Positions 27,718 to 38,000 of a stretch of 64,000 nucleotides of DNA are shown piece after piece. The DNA comes from Proteus faecis (GTDB taxonomy: Bacteria; Pseudomonadota; Gammaproteobacteria; Enterobacterales; Enterobacteriaceae). The stretch is from the NCBI RefSeq assembly GCF_003144395.1, contig NZ_PENZ01000017.1:1-64000 (forward strand), in the 5' to 3' direction. The first letter of the stretch is position 1, and every line of letters starts with the position of its first letter. The notes beneath the pieces were generated by a model that was not told where the DNA came from, did no database searches, and saw nothing but the letters and a program-made list of their open reading frames with translations. A program made the translations under genes and the position numbers.

Positions 27718-28932
27718 ATGAAATTACCCATTTATCTAGATTATTCAGCAACCACTCCTGTTGATCCACGAGTTGCTGAAAAAATGATGCAATGTCTGAC
27801 TATTGATGGCATTTTTGGTAACCCAGCCTCTCGTTCACACCGTTTTGGTTGGCAAGCAGAAGAAGCTATTGATATTGCACGCAATCAGATTGCTGATTTA
27901 ATTGGTGCAGATCCTCGTGAAATTGTATTCACATCAGGTGCAACTGAAGCTGATAACCTCGCACTAAAAGGTGTTGCTAACTTTTACCAGAAAAAAGGTA
28001 AGCACATCATCACTTCGAAAACCGAACATAAAGCCATTTTAGACACTTGTCGTCAACTTGAGCGTGAAGGTTTTGAAGTTACTTATTTAGCACCAAAAAG
28101 TGATGGTCTGATTGACCTGAAAGAGCTTGAAGAAGCGATGCGTGAAGACACTATTTTAGTTTCTATCATGCATGTAAATAACGAAATTGGTGTTGTTCAA
28201 GATATTGCTGCTATCGGTGAATTATGTCGTAGCAAAGGTATTATTTACCATGTAGACGCCACACAAAGCGTTGGTAAATTACCGATTGATCTTTCTAAGT
28301 TAAAAGTTGATTTACTTTCTCTTTCTGCGCATAAAGTATACGGCCCTATGGGTATCGGTGCACTTTATGTTCGTCGTAAGCCACGCATTCGTTTAGAAGC
28401 ACAAATGCATGGTGGTGGACATGAGCGTGGTATGCGTTCAGGTACATTAGCCGTTCACCAAATTGTAGGTATGGGCGAAGCTTACCGTATTTTGAAAGAA
28501 GAAATGGCTGATGAAACTAAACGCTTAAACGAATTACGTTTACGTTTATGGAATGGCATCAAAGATATCGAAGAAGTTTATATCAACGGTTCTTTAGAGC
28601 ACACTGCGCCAAACATTCTTAATGTGAGCTTCAACTATGTTGAAGGTGAATCATTAATGATGGCACTCAAAGATCTTGCTGTATCTTCAGGCTCTGCCTG
28701 TACTTCAGCAAGTTTAGAACCTTCTTATGTACTGCGTGCTTTAGGTTTAACTGATGAACTTGCACACAGTTCTATTCGCTTCTCTCTAGGTCGTTTTACC
28801 ACAGAAGAAGAAATAGATTATGCAATTGAACAAATTCACAGTGCAATTGGTCGCTTACGTGATCTTTCTCCACTTTGGGATATGCATAAACAAGGTGTTG
28901 ATATCAACAGTATCGAATGGTCTCACCATTAA
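27718..28932 (+). CDS. iscS: Cysteine desulfurase IscS
   Basis: A PLP enzyme that takes sulfur from cysteine for Fe-S clusters, tRNA thiolation and other pathways. Its 404 residues equal E. coli IscS. The PLP lysine lies in [12 protein letters not shown] and the persulfide Cys in [21 protein letters not shown]. The N-terminus [20 protein letters not shown] is canonical. GGAGTTAGTG precedes the ATG. It lies 68 bp after iscR in the same operon. Confidence 0.98.
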   Translation: MKLPIYLDYSATTPVDPRVAEKMMQCLTIDGIFGNPASRSHRFGWQAEEAIDIARNQIADLIGADPREIVFTSGATEADNLALKGVANFYQKKGKHIITSKTEHKAILDTCRQLEREGFEVTYLAPKSDGLIDLKELEEAMREDTILVSIMHVNNEIGVVQDIAAIGELCRSKGIIYHVDATQSVGKLPIDLSKLKVDLLSLSAHKVYGPMGIGALYVRRKPRIRLEAQMHGGGHERGMRSGTLAVHQIVGMGEAYRILKEEMADETKRLNELRLRLWNGIKDIEEVYINGSLEHTAPNILNVSFNYVEGESLMMALKDLAVSSGSACTSASLEPSYVLRALGLTDELAHSSIRFSLGRFTTEEEIDYAIEQIHSAIGRLRDLSPLWDMHKQGVDINSIEWSHH

Positions 28933-28956
28933 TCAGACGTTTTCAGGAGTTAAATC

Positions 28957-29343
28957 ATGGCTTATAGCGAAAAAGTAATTGATCATTATGAAAACCCTCG
29001 TAATGTGGGATCATTTGATAATAATGACCCTACTGTAGGGAGTGGTATGGTTGGCGCACCCGCTTGTGGTGACGTTATGAAACTGCAAATCAAAGTTGAT
29101 GATAATGGCGTAATTGAAGATGCGCGTTTTAAAACTTATGGTTGTGGTTCGGCTATTGCATCAAGTTCACTGGTAACAGAATGGATGAAAGGCAAAACAT
29201 TAGATGAAGCTGAATCTATTAAGAACACAGCAATTGCAGAAGAATTAGAATTACCACCAGTGAAAATTCACTGTTCAATTCTTGCAGAAGATGCAATAAA
29301 AGCAGCGATTGCAGACTATAAAAGCAAACGCCAAGGCAAGTAA
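28957..29343 (+). CDS. iscU: Fe-S cluster scaffold IscU
   Basis: The scaffold on which [2Fe-2S] clusters are built from IscS-derived sulfur. Its 128 residues carry the three conserved Cys in GAPACGDVMKLQ, YGCGSAIASSS and LPPVKIHCSILAEDAI; the last contains the LPPVK motif bound by HscA. It lies 24 bp after iscS, with AGGAG before the ATG. Confidence 0.98.
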   Translation: MAYSEKVIDHYENPRNVGSFDNNDPTVGSGMVGAPACGDVMKLQIKVDDNGVIEDARFKTYGCGSAIASSSLVTEWMKGKTLDEAESIKNTAIAEELELPPVKIHCSILAEDAIKAAIADYKSKRQGK

Positions 29344-29374
29344 TTGTCTTTTATAATAAAAAAATAAAATATTG

Positions 29375-29405
29375 GCGGATGCTGAAACTTTTTTTCAGTA
29401 TCCGC
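29375..29405 (+). other. Stem-loop between iscU and iscA
   Basis: A 13-bp stem (arms 29375-29387 and 29393-29405, one G-U pair) with a 5-base loop, followed by TTTCGTTCTTT. It has the shape of a weak intrinsic terminator or a stabilising hairpin inside the operon, and would set lower expression of iscA and downstream genes than of iscRSU. Its effect is inferred. Confidence 0.65.
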
Positions 29406-29432
29406 TTTCGTTCTTTATGAGTGAGGTGTGCC

Positions 29433-29756
29433 ATGTCAATTTCCCTTACGGAATCCGCAGCTAATCGTGTTCGCTCTTTTCTATCTAATCGTGGAAAAGG
29501 TGAAGGTTTACGTTTAGGCGTAAGAACATCCGGTTGTTCTGGAATGGCTTATGTTCTTGAGTTTGCTGATGTCATCAATGACGAAGATACTGTTTTTGAA
29601 GACAAAGGTGTGAAAGTTATCGTTGATGGCAAAAGCATGGTCTATTTAGATGGAACCGAGCTTGATTTTGTCAAAGAAGGATTAAACGAAGGCTTCAAAT
29701 TTAACAACCCAAATGTATCGAATGAGTGTGGTTGTGGTGAAAGCTTTACTGTGTAA
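29433..29756 (+). CDS. iscA: A-type Fe-S carrier IscA
   Basis: An A-type carrier that passes clusters to apoproteins, especially [4Fe-4S] targets. At 107 residues it matches E. coli IscA, with Cys35 ([14 protein letters not shown]) and the C-terminal pair in ECGCGESF. I start at ATG 29433 ([13 protein letters not shown]), preceded by GAGGTG, instead of the GTG at 29421. It follows iscU after an unusually structured 89-bp gap. Confidence 0.97.
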   Translation: MSISLTESAANRVRSFLSNRGKGEGLRLGVRTSGCSGMAYVLEFADVINDEDTVFEDKGVKVIVDGKSMVYLDGTELDFVKEGLNEGFKFNNPNVSNECGCGESFTV

Positions 29757-29804
29757 TTTGTGTTAAAACACAGTATTAACGTTAATTAATCCAAGAGTAG
29801 ATGT

Positions 29805-30326
29805 ATGGACTATTTCACACTATTAGGCATGCCTAATCGTTTTGATATTGATAAACAGCAACTTGCTGCACGTTATCAAGATATGCAACGTCAATATCAC
29901 CCAGATCGTTTTGCAGGTCAGTCTGAAAAAGAACAGGCTCAAGCAATTTCGCTTGCTTCAACCATCAATCAGGCTTATCAGACCTTAAAAAATCCACTCT
30001 CAAGAGCTGAATACATGCTCTCATTACAGGGTATCGATATTGCTAATGAGCAACAAACGATGCACGATACTGCTTTTTTAATGGAGCAACTCACATTACG
30101 TGAAGAGCTGGATAACATCGAACACAGTGCTGAAGCGGAAAGTTTGTTAGCCGATTTTTCTGCGCGTTTAGAAAAAATGTACGCAGTACGCCATGATGAA
30201 ATGGTTAAAACGTTAGGTAATCAAACTTGGGATATTGCTGCAGATAATGTAAGAAAATTGCGTTTTCTTGCAAAATTAAAAGAGCAAGTAGAACAACTTG
30301 AAGAACGCTTGTTTGATGGTTTTTAA
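29805..30326 (+). CDS. hscB: Fe-S assembly J-domain co-chaperone HscB
   Basis: HscB (Hsc20) delivers IscU to HscA and stimulates its ATPase. Its 173 residues have an N-terminal J domain ([16 protein letters not shown]) with the HPD motif in YHPDRFAGQ and a C-terminal helical IscU-binding domain. The ATG is 48 bp after iscA and the gene ends 11 bp before hscA. Confidence 0.97.
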   Translation: MDYFTLLGMPNRFDIDKQQLAARYQDMQRQYHPDRFAGQSEKEQAQAISLASTINQAYQTLKNPLSRAEYMLSLQGIDIANEQQTMHDTAFLMEQLTLREELDNIEHSAEAESLLADFSARLEKMYAVRHDEMVKTLGNQTWDIAADNVRKLRFLAKLKEQVEQLEERLFDGF

Positions 30327-30337
30327 GGGAAATAGTT

Positions 30338-32188
30338 ATGTCATTATTACAAATTAGTGAACCAGGTCAAACACCTGCACCGCACCAGCGCCGACTTGCA
30401 GCGGGTATTGATTTAGGTACGACACACTCATTAGTTGCCACTGTACGTAGTGGGCAAGCCGAAGCGCTTTCTGATAGTGAAGGTCGCTATTTATTGCCAT
30501 CTGTCGTGCAGTATCAAGTTGATAATATCAACGTTGGTTGGAATGCTAAAAAAGAAGCAGAAAAAGATCCTGCTAACACGATAAGTTCAATTAAAAGAAT
30601 GGTGGGTCGCTCACTAAGTGATGTGATAAGCCGTTATCCAAATCTTCCTTATCATTTTCATGAAAATGATAATGGTTTACCGCTAATTAAAACAGTTGCA
30701 GGCATTGTTGATCCTATTCAAGTCTCTTCTGACATCTTAAAAGCATTGGCTGAACGTGCAACTCAATCATTAGGTGGAGAGCTTGATGGTGTTGTTGTTA
30801 CCGTTCCAGCTTATTTTGATGATGCTCAACGTCAAGGTACAAAAGAAGCTGCTCGCCGTGCTGGTTTGCATGTTTTACGTTTATTAAACGAACCTACTGC
30901 GGCAGCTATTGCTTATGGTTTGGATTCAGGAAAAGAAGGCACCATTGTTGTTTATGACTTAGGTGGTGGTACTTTTGATATCTCTGTTCTTCGTTTAACT
31001 AAAGGTGTTTTTGAAGTCTTAGCAACTGGCGGTGATACTGCATTAGGTGGTGATGATTTTGATATGATGCTGGCCGATTGGATAAGAGAACGCGCTGGTT
31101 TTGGACATCAAAAAGATGCTGTATTACAACGTCAATTACTGGATGTTGCATCAGAAACGAAAATTGCATTGAGTGATAACGATGTTGCGGATATCAACAT
31201 TAATGGGTGGAAAGGTGAGATCACTCGAGCCGAGTTTGAATCATTAATTCAATCATTAGTAAAGCGTACACTATTATCTGTTCGCCGTGCATTAAAAGAC
31301 GCAGATGTTGAAATAGATGAAGTTCTAGAAGTGGTTATGGTTGGTGGTTCAACACGTGTACCATTAGTTCGTCAAATGGTTGGTGATTATTTTAAACGTG
31401 AACCTTTGACTTCTATTGATCCAGATAAAGTGGTTGCCATAGGAGCTTCAATCCAAGCTGATATTTTGGTTGGGAATAAACCAGATAGCGAAATGCTATT
31501 GTTGGATGTGATCCCTCTTTCTCTTGGTCTTGAAACAATGGGCGGATTAGTTGAAAAAGTGATCCCACGCAATACCACTATTCCTGTTGCTAGGGCACAA
31601 GAATTTACGACATTCAAAGATGGTCAAACAGCAATGAGTGTTCACGTTGTTCAAGGCGAACGTGAGATGGTAAGCGATTGTCGTTCTCTTGCTCGTTTTA
31701 CACTGCGTGGTATTCCACCAATGGCTGCAGGGGGGGCACATATTCGTGTCACATTCCAAGTTGATGCTGATGGTTTACTCAGTGTTAGTGCCATGGAGAA
31801 ATCAACGGGTGTTGAAGCTTCCGTACAGGTCAAGCCTTCTTATGGTCTTAGTGATACTGAAATCGCTAAGATGATCCAATCTTCGATGGAAAATGCCCAA
31901 GAAGATTTACAAGCTCGTCGTTTAGCCGAGCAAAAAGTCGAAGCAGCTCGCGTGTTAGAAAGTTTAACTGCGGCATTAGAAGAAGATGCTCATCTGTTAA
32001 ATGAAGATGAGAAAATGGCTATCGACAAAGTTGTAGATACCTTAATAGAGAGCGTTGAGGGAACAGATCCTGTTGCTATTGAAAACGCGATTAAACTACT
32101 GGATAAGCAAACTCAGGATTTTGCAGCGCGTCGCATGGATTCATCTATTCGACAAGCGTTGGCAGGTCATTCTGTGGATGAGATATAA
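30338..32188 (+). CDS. hscA: Hsp70-type chaperone HscA
   Basis: The specialised Hsp70 that releases the cluster from IscU in an ATP-dependent cycle. At 616 residues it matches E. coli HscA. Nucleotide-binding signatures are [26 protein letters not shown] and [13 protein letters not shown]; a substrate-binding domain begins near [17 protein letters not shown]. It starts 11 bp after hscB and ends 2 bp before fdx. Confidence 0.98.
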   Translation: MSLLQISEPGQTPAPHQRRLAAGIDLGTTHSLVATVRSGQAEALSDSEGRYLLPSVVQYQVDNINVGWNAKKEAEKDPANTISSIKRMVGRSLSDVISRYPNLPYHFHENDNGLPLIKTVAGIVDPIQVSSDILKALAERATQSLGGELDGVVVTVPAYFDDAQRQGTKEAARRAGLHVLRLLNEPTAAAIAYGLDSGKEGTIVVYDLGGGTFDISVLRLTKGVFEVLATGGDTALGGDDFDMMLADWIRERAGFGHQKDAVLQRQLLDVASETKIALSDNDVADININGWKGEITRAEFESLIQSLVKRTLLSVRRALKDADVEIDEVLEVVMVGGSTRVPLVRQMVGDYFKREPLTSIDPDKVVAIGASIQADILVGNKPDSEMLLLDVIPLSLGLETMGGLVEKVIPRNTTIPVARAQEFTTFKDGQTAMSVHVVQGEREMVSDCRSLARFTLRGIPPMAAGGAHIRVTFQVDADGLLSVSAMEKSTGVEASVQVKPSYGLSDTEIAKMIQSSMENAQEDLQARRLAEQKVEAARVLESLTAALEEDAHLLNEDEKMAIDKVVDTLIESVEGTDPVAIENAIKLLDKQTQDFAARRMDSSIRQALAGHSVDEI

Positions 32189-32190
32189 CT

Positions 32191-32526
32191 ATGCCTAAAA
32201 TTGTATTTTTACCCCATAGCACACTGTGCCCTGAAGGTGCTGTTGTTGACGCAACAGAAGGTGAATCTATTCTAGATGTTGCATTACGCAACGGTATTGA
32301 GATTGAACATGCTTGTGAAATGTCTTGTGCATGTACAACTTGTCACTGCGTAGTGCGTGAAGGATTTGATTCACTAGAAGAGAGCTCTGAGCTTGAAGAC
32401 GACATGTTAGATAAAGCATGGGGTTTAGAGCCAGAAAGTCGCTTAAGTTGCCAAGCAAAAGTGACTGACGAAGATTTAGTTGTTGAGATCCCTAAATATT
32501 CGATCAATCACGCAAGAGAGCATTAA
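32191..32526 (+). CDS. fdx: [2Fe-2S] ferredoxin of the isc operon
   Basis: An adrenodoxin-type ferredoxin that supplies electrons for cluster assembly. Its 111 residues carry ligands Cys42, Cys48, Cys51 and Cys87 in [13 protein letters not shown] and SRLSCQAK; Cys46 is the extra conserved one. It starts 2 bp after hscA. Confidence 0.98.
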   Translation: MPKIVFLPHSTLCPEGAVVDATEGESILDVALRNGIEIEHACEMSCACTTCHCVVREGFDSLEESSELEDDMLDKAWGLEPESRLSCQAKVTDEDLVVEIPKYSINHAREH

Positions 32527-32541
32527 TTTTAGGAGCCAAGC

Positions 32542-32736
32542 ATGAAATGGAGTGATACACGTGAAATAGGGGAAGCATTATTTGATCTTTACCCTGACAC
32601 AGATCCTAAAACGGTGCGCTTTACTGATATGCATCAGTGGATTTGTGATTTAGAAGATTTTGATGATGATCCACAGAAATCAAATGAAAAAATTCTTGAG
32701 GCTATTTTACTTGTTTGGCTTGATGAATTTGAATAA
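32542..32736 (+). CDS. iscX: Fe-S assembly modulator IscX
   Basis: A small acidic protein (64 residues) that binds IscS and iron and tunes desulfurase activity. The sequence [31 protein letters not shown] is typical of the family. It follows fdx by 15 bp with TAGGAG before the ATG and ends the isc operon. In E. coli pepB follows closely; here a 281-bp gap intervenes. Confidence 0.96.
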   Translation: MKWSDTREIGEALFDLYPDTDPKTVRFTDMHQWICDLEDFDDDPQKSNEKILEAILLVWLDEFE

Positions 32737-32754
32737 TTGATGACATCGTAAATT

Positions 32755-32785
32755 TAAAAGACTGGCTTATTGCTGGTCTTTTTGC
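32755..32785 (+). terminator. Probable isc operon terminator
   Basis: Arms AAAAGAC and GTCTTTT enclose a 13-base loop and end in TTTTTGC, 18 bp after iscX. It is a modest stem. Confidence 0.5.
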
Positions 32786-33017
32786 ATTATGGGCCTTTCA
32801 CATTTACCTTTATTAACGATTTAAAAATAATCGTAAAGAGGGAAGTCTGGATATTTTATTGTGCGATCTTCTTCGAGGAATATTATGTAAATACAGAAGA
32901 TCACTGGTTGATAATGGTGGCCTCTTGGTTTTTGCAGTAAATTGATCACGCTAAATAGTAAATATCTGGTAGTCTGAATAGGTTAACTGCCACCAGTAAT
33001 AATAAGTGAGACAATAA

Positions 33018-34313
33018 ATGAATAAACAAATTATGCCTATCATGCTGTCAAATGAACCTGCTGCTGCATGTTGGGGAGAAAAAGCACTAATTAGCACTAG
33101 CGAAGCCGGCATGACAATCCACTTAACGGAAGAAAACCGTTTAGGCGCTATTCAGCGTGGTGGACGTAAAATTGATGGTCAAGGTATTCGTAATGTTGCA
33201 CTTGTTGGCGACGGCTGGGATTTAGAACGTAGTTGGGCTTTCTGGTTAGGTTTTAGAGCACCTAAAGGCGCTCGTTCAATCGAATGGCCACAATTAAAGG
33301 ATGCAGATAAACACGAACTAGAATCACGTATTCGCATCGTTGATTGGGTTAGAGATACCATCAATACACCAGCTGAAGAATTAGGGCCTGAACAGCTGGC
33401 ACAACGTACTGTTGATCTTTTCTGTGGTCTTGATAAAGAAGAGATTAGCTATAAGATCACTAAAGGTGCTGATCTGCGCGATCAAAATTATGCCGGTATC
33501 TATACGGTAGGACGTGGTTCTTCTCGTGATCCTGTGTATTTAGCGTTAGATTTCAACCCAACAAAAGATAGTAATGCCCCTGTATTTGCTTGTTTAGTGG
33601 GTAAAGGTATTACTTTTGACTCAGGTGGTTATAGCATTAAACCATCATCATCTATGAATTCAATGAAAGCTGATATGGGGGGCGCTGCAACGTTAGCAGG
33701 TGCTTTAGCATTAGCGATTACTCGTGGTTTAAATAAACGCGTAAAACTATTGCTCTGTATCGCAGATAATATGGTCAGCGGTAATGCCTTTAAATTAGGC
33801 GATATTATTCGTTACCGTAATGGCAAATCAGTTGAAATCATGAATACAGATGCTGAAGGACGTTTAGTTTTAGCTGATGGTTTAATTGATGCCAGCAATA
33901 TTGCACCTGAGCTGATTATCGACGCCGCAACATTAACTGGTGCCGCCAAAGTTGCAGTAGGTAATGATTATCACTCTGTATTGAGCTTTGATGATAAATT
34001 AGCTGCAGAATTACTGACTAGTGCTGAACAAGAAAATGAATTGTTCTGGCGTTTACCATTAGCGGATTTCCATCGTAGTCAATTACCTTCTAGCTTTGCT
34101 GATTTAAATAATATCGCAGCACCTTCTCATACTGCAGGTGCAAGTACTGCGGCTGCATTCCTATCGCACTTTGTCACTAACTACAAAAAAGGCTGGGTAC
34201 ATATCGATTGTTCAGCAACGTACAGAAAATCTTCTGTAGAACAATGGGCGGCAGGTGCTACAGGTTACGGTGTGCGTTCTATCGCGAATCTGTTATTAGC
34301 AAAAGCAAAATAA
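33018..34313 (+). CDS. pepB: Peptidase B (M17 aminopeptidase)
   Basis: A dinuclear-metal leucyl-aminopeptidase-family enzyme for cytosolic peptide turnover. Its 431 residues include the M17 signature [14 protein letters not shown], and metal/active-site residues in [31 protein letters not shown]. It follows the isc operon, as in E. coli, but behind its own 281-bp upstream region, so it may have its own promoter. It is 27 bp ahead of sseB, probably in one transcript. Confidence 0.95.
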   Translation: MNKQIMPIMLSNEPAAACWGEKALISTSEAGMTIHLTEENRLGAIQRGGRKIDGQGIRNVALVGDGWDLERSWAFWLGFRAPKGARSIEWPQLKDADKHELESRIRIVDWVRDTINTPAEELGPEQLAQRTVDLFCGLDKEEISYKITKGADLRDQNYAGIYTVGRGSSRDPVYLALDFNPTKDSNAPVFACLVGKGITFDSGGYSIKPSSSMNSMKADMGGAATLAGALALAITRGLNKRVKLLLCIADNMVSGNAFKLGDIIRYRNGKSVEIMNTDAEGRLVLADGLIDASNIAPELIIDAATLTGAAKVAVGNDYHSVLSFDDKLAAELLTSAEQENELFWRLPLADFHRSQLPSSFADLNNIAAPSHTAGASTAAAFLSHFVTNYKKGWVHIDCSATYRKSSVEQWAAGATGYGVRSIANLLLAKAK

Positions 34314-34340
34314 TAAACGTTATTTGATTTGGAGTTTGTA

Positions 34341-34766
34341 ATGGGTGTATCTGAACAATTTGAGACACAAGAAATTGTTTCTGTTGAAGGTTCTTCTCTA
34401 AAGTTAAGTATTCTAGAGCCACAGCCTGAAAAATTAACAACTGCACTTAGTGAGTTTTTTGGTGAACATAAACCTATCCGCCGTGCTTTCCTTGTTAATG
34501 CTCAGGAAGAAGATGAGGAAGAGTCATTTTATCTTATTGGTTTAGAAATAACGGGTAAAGAAGATGAGATTGCGCAGATACTTCCACAAGCAGCTGAATC
34601 AGCTTTTGAATATTTAGAAGAAGGGCAATCGCTAGATTTTTGCTTTGTGAATAAAGATGAAAAAGGTGTGAGTCATTTTATGATCCACCATGTATCACCT
34701 TTTTATCAACGCAAGCTTGGAGGATTTTTAAGAAAAGGGATCCCGATAGTTAATCTGGATAGTTAA
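34341..34766 (+). CDS. sseB: SseB-like protein, C-terminal domain only
   Basis: A 141-residue protein in the position of sseB (enhanced serine sensitivity). E. coli SseB is about 258 residues with two domains. This protein corresponds to the C-terminal half (KPIRRAFLVNA...FCFVNKDEKGVSHFMIHHVSPFYQRKLGGFLRKGIPIVNLDS), preceded by a short unrelated-looking N-terminus. There is no room or remnant for the N-terminal domain in the 27 bp after pepB. GGAG at 34331 supports ATG 34341. It reads as an intact gene, so the short form may be normal in this genus. Molecular function is unknown. Confidence 0.82.
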   Translation: MGVSEQFETQEIVSVEGSSLKLSILEPQPEKLTTALSEFFGEHKPIRRAFLVNAQEEDEEESFYLIGLEITGKEDEIAQILPQAAESAFEYLEEGQSLDFCFVNKDEKGVSHFMIHHVSPFYQRKLGGFLRKGIPIVNLDS

Positions 34767-34785
34767 ATCTGCCCGCTAAATTTAG

Positions 34786-34818
34786 GCGATATCTCATCAG
34801 ATATCGCTTTTTTTTATC
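34786..34818 (+). terminator. pepB-sseB terminator
   Basis: A perfect 9-bp stem (GCGATATCT/AGATATCGC) with loop CATC runs into eight T residues. Confidence 0.9.
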
Positions 34819-35061
34819 TTATAATAGAAAATTAATTAAATTAGCAAATCGTTTGTATTTTTATATAACGCTTTGTTTTAGATAGGCTTTATTTTAAAAG
34901 TAAAAATAAAGCGATTTTGTATTGTAATTTATTTCGTTTTAGACGGTAAAAAATAGCTTATCGAGTTATTTTTTTACCTTATTAGAATGAAGAAATACAT
35001 ATATTATCTCAGCCTGCAGAAAACATCGCATTATTCAGGGGTTGAATTAAAGGAAATGGAT

Positions 35062-38000
35062 ATGAACCAAAACCAATTTAGACAATATACAGAAAAGAGA
35101 GGTTATCGTTGGAGCTCTCTAGCTGTTGTATTGGCATCAGCATTGGCTCTTACTGGCTGTGATGATAAAGCGGATGAAAATACATCATCTGCTGATAAAA
35201 CACAAAATACACAATTGACTGAGCAAAAAGATGTAGCTCAGAACACATCAAAGACAGAAACTCAAATCAGTGAAAAACCGGCAGTTACAACAAAAACAAA
35301 TAACGAAACTGCATTAAAAAGCAAAGAAGTCCGTGATGAGTTAGCAATGCGTTTTGCTGGAAAAGAAGTCACCGTATTAGATGCATCAGAATTACAGCGT
35401 GATGGTGCGAGCACAATGGTTGTGACTTTCTCTGTACCGCTTGATCCTGACCAAAAGTTTGATGATGTTATTCACCTTGTTGATACCAAAAAAGGGAAAT
35501 TAGAAGGTGCGTGGGAATTATCTGATAACTTAATGGAACTGCGTTTTCGCCATTTACCACCATCAACAGAATTAAATTTAACAATTGATGAAAAAATAAA
35601 AGGTATTAATGAACGTACATTAATGACACCTTTTAGTCAGAAATTAACAACAGAAGAAATTTTCCCATCTGTTGGTTTCACCAGTAAGGGATCGTTACTG
35701 CCACTTGAAGCCGCTGAAGGTTTACCGATTATTGCGTTAAATGTGGGGCAAGTTGACGTAAATTTTTTCCGTGTTAAAGATGAACAATTAGCGCAATTCT
35801 TAACACAATGGGAAAGCCGTTCGAATATTAACTATTGGGAGTCAGATGAGTTTTTATCTCAAGCTGAGCTAGTTTATACCGGTCGTTTTGAATTAAATAC
35901 AGAAACCAATACCCGTGAAAACGTATTGTTACCATTAAAATCAATAGATGCCCTGAAAAAAGAAGGTGCCTATATTGCGGTGATGCAACAAGCGGGTAAA
36001 TACTCTTATACAGTGCCAGCAACGGTATTTACATTTAGTGATATCGGGCTGTCGATGCACAGTTATCTTGATACGTTAGATATCTTTACCCAGTCACTTA
36101 AAAATGGTTCTGCATTAGATAAAGTAGAAATTCGTCTGTTAGATGAAAAAGGTGGATTGATTTCTAAAGCGCAGACCGATAGCCAAGGGCATGCCACACT
36201 TGAGAAAAGTGATAAAGCACGTTTATTGATGGCTATTCGTGATGGGCAAACTAGTATGATTGACTTGCGTAAGCCTGCGCTTGATCTTTCTGAATTTGAT
36301 ATTGGTGGCCCGCAAGGTTATAGCAAACAATTTTTTGCTTTCGGTCCTCGCGATCTCTATCGTCCTGGTGAAACATTAATCGTTAATGCCTTGCTACGTG
36401 ACGGTGATGGTAATCCAATTAAAGAGCAACCTGTTAAAGTCGATTTACTTAAAACAGACGGGCAAGTTTCTCGTAGTTTTGTTTGGCAACCTGAAAAGGG
36501 TCTTTACCAATTAAAATTAGTTATTCCTGAGGATGAAAATACGGGTACACGTACCCTACGTTTTGATGTAGGAGATGGTACTCCTCGTTTCTATGAGTTT
36601 CAGGTTGAAGATTTTATGCCAGAACGTATGGCATTAGAAATCACCGGTAAGAAAGGAATTATATTAAGTGGTAATGACGCTTATTTTGACATTAAGGGTC
36701 GTTATCTTTATGGCGCGCCAGCTGCCGATAATCGCTTACAAGGACAAGTTTTCTTAAAAGCTTCTCGTGAAGCTGTCAGTAAATTACCCGGCTATGAATT
36801 TGGTGCTGTAAAAGATGAAAACTTCAGCCGTCTATTAGATGAGTTTGAACTTAATTTAGACTCTGATGGTGAAGGGGGGGTAAATGTTGATAGTGAACGC
36901 TATGAAGAGCTGAAATCACCGATTAATATTATTTTACAAGCAAGTTTACTTGAAGCGGGTGGACGACCTGTTACGCGTCGTTATCAACAAGCTGTTTGGC
37001 CAGCGACTCACCTTGCGGGTATTCGTCCTGTCTTCCCTAAAAAAGAAGTCTACGATTACCGTACAGACAAATATAAATCAGGTTATAGCGTTGATGAAAA
37101 CTCAATGGCTGAATTTGAAATTGTCTATACAGACCAAGAAGGTAAAAAATTACCTGCTAATGATCTTAAAGTGAAGCTTATCTATGAACGTCATGATTAT
37201 TATTGGCGTTGGTCTAGTTCGAATGGCTGGGAATCTGGCTATAACGAAAAAGATCTGCAGATGGATGAGCAAACAATCAAGATCGCGAAAGATGGTACTG
37301 CAAAAGTAGCATTCCCTGTTGAATGGGGTTCTTATCGTATTGAAGTTGTCGATCCTAAAACAGAATTAGTCAGTAGCTTACGTTTCTGGGCTGGGTATTC
37401 TTGGATGGATAACACGGGGGGAACAGGTGCGGTAAGACCAGATCAAGTGAAATTGAAACTGGATAAAGAAGGTTACTTACCAGGTGAAAAAGTTAAGTTA
37501 AACATTGTTGCTCCTCATCCGGGTAAAGGTTATGTATTACTGGAATCAAGTAATGGACCTTTATGGTGGCAGGAAATTGATGTACCCGAAAAAGGGCTTG
37601 ATGTTGAAGTGCCTATTAATAAAGAGTGGGCAAGACACGATCTCTATCTAACTTCTGTTGTTGTAAGGCCGGGCGATACTTCAAAACAAGCGACAGTTAA
37701 ACGTGCTGTGGGTATTTTGCATTTACCATTACAGGATAAAAACCGCCGTATTGATATTTCTCTTGATGCACCTGAAAAAATTCGCCCTAACCAAGATTTA
37801 AAAATCCGTGTTAAAGCGAATCCAGTTGCAGGTCAACCATTACCTGAAAATATTAATGTATTGGTTTCTGCAGTTGATACGGGTGTATTGAATATTACCG
37901 AGTATAAAACCCCTGATCCTTATGATGCTTTCTTTGGCCGTAAACGCTACAGCATTGACCAATATGATGTGTATGGACAATTGATTGAAGGGCAGGGTCG

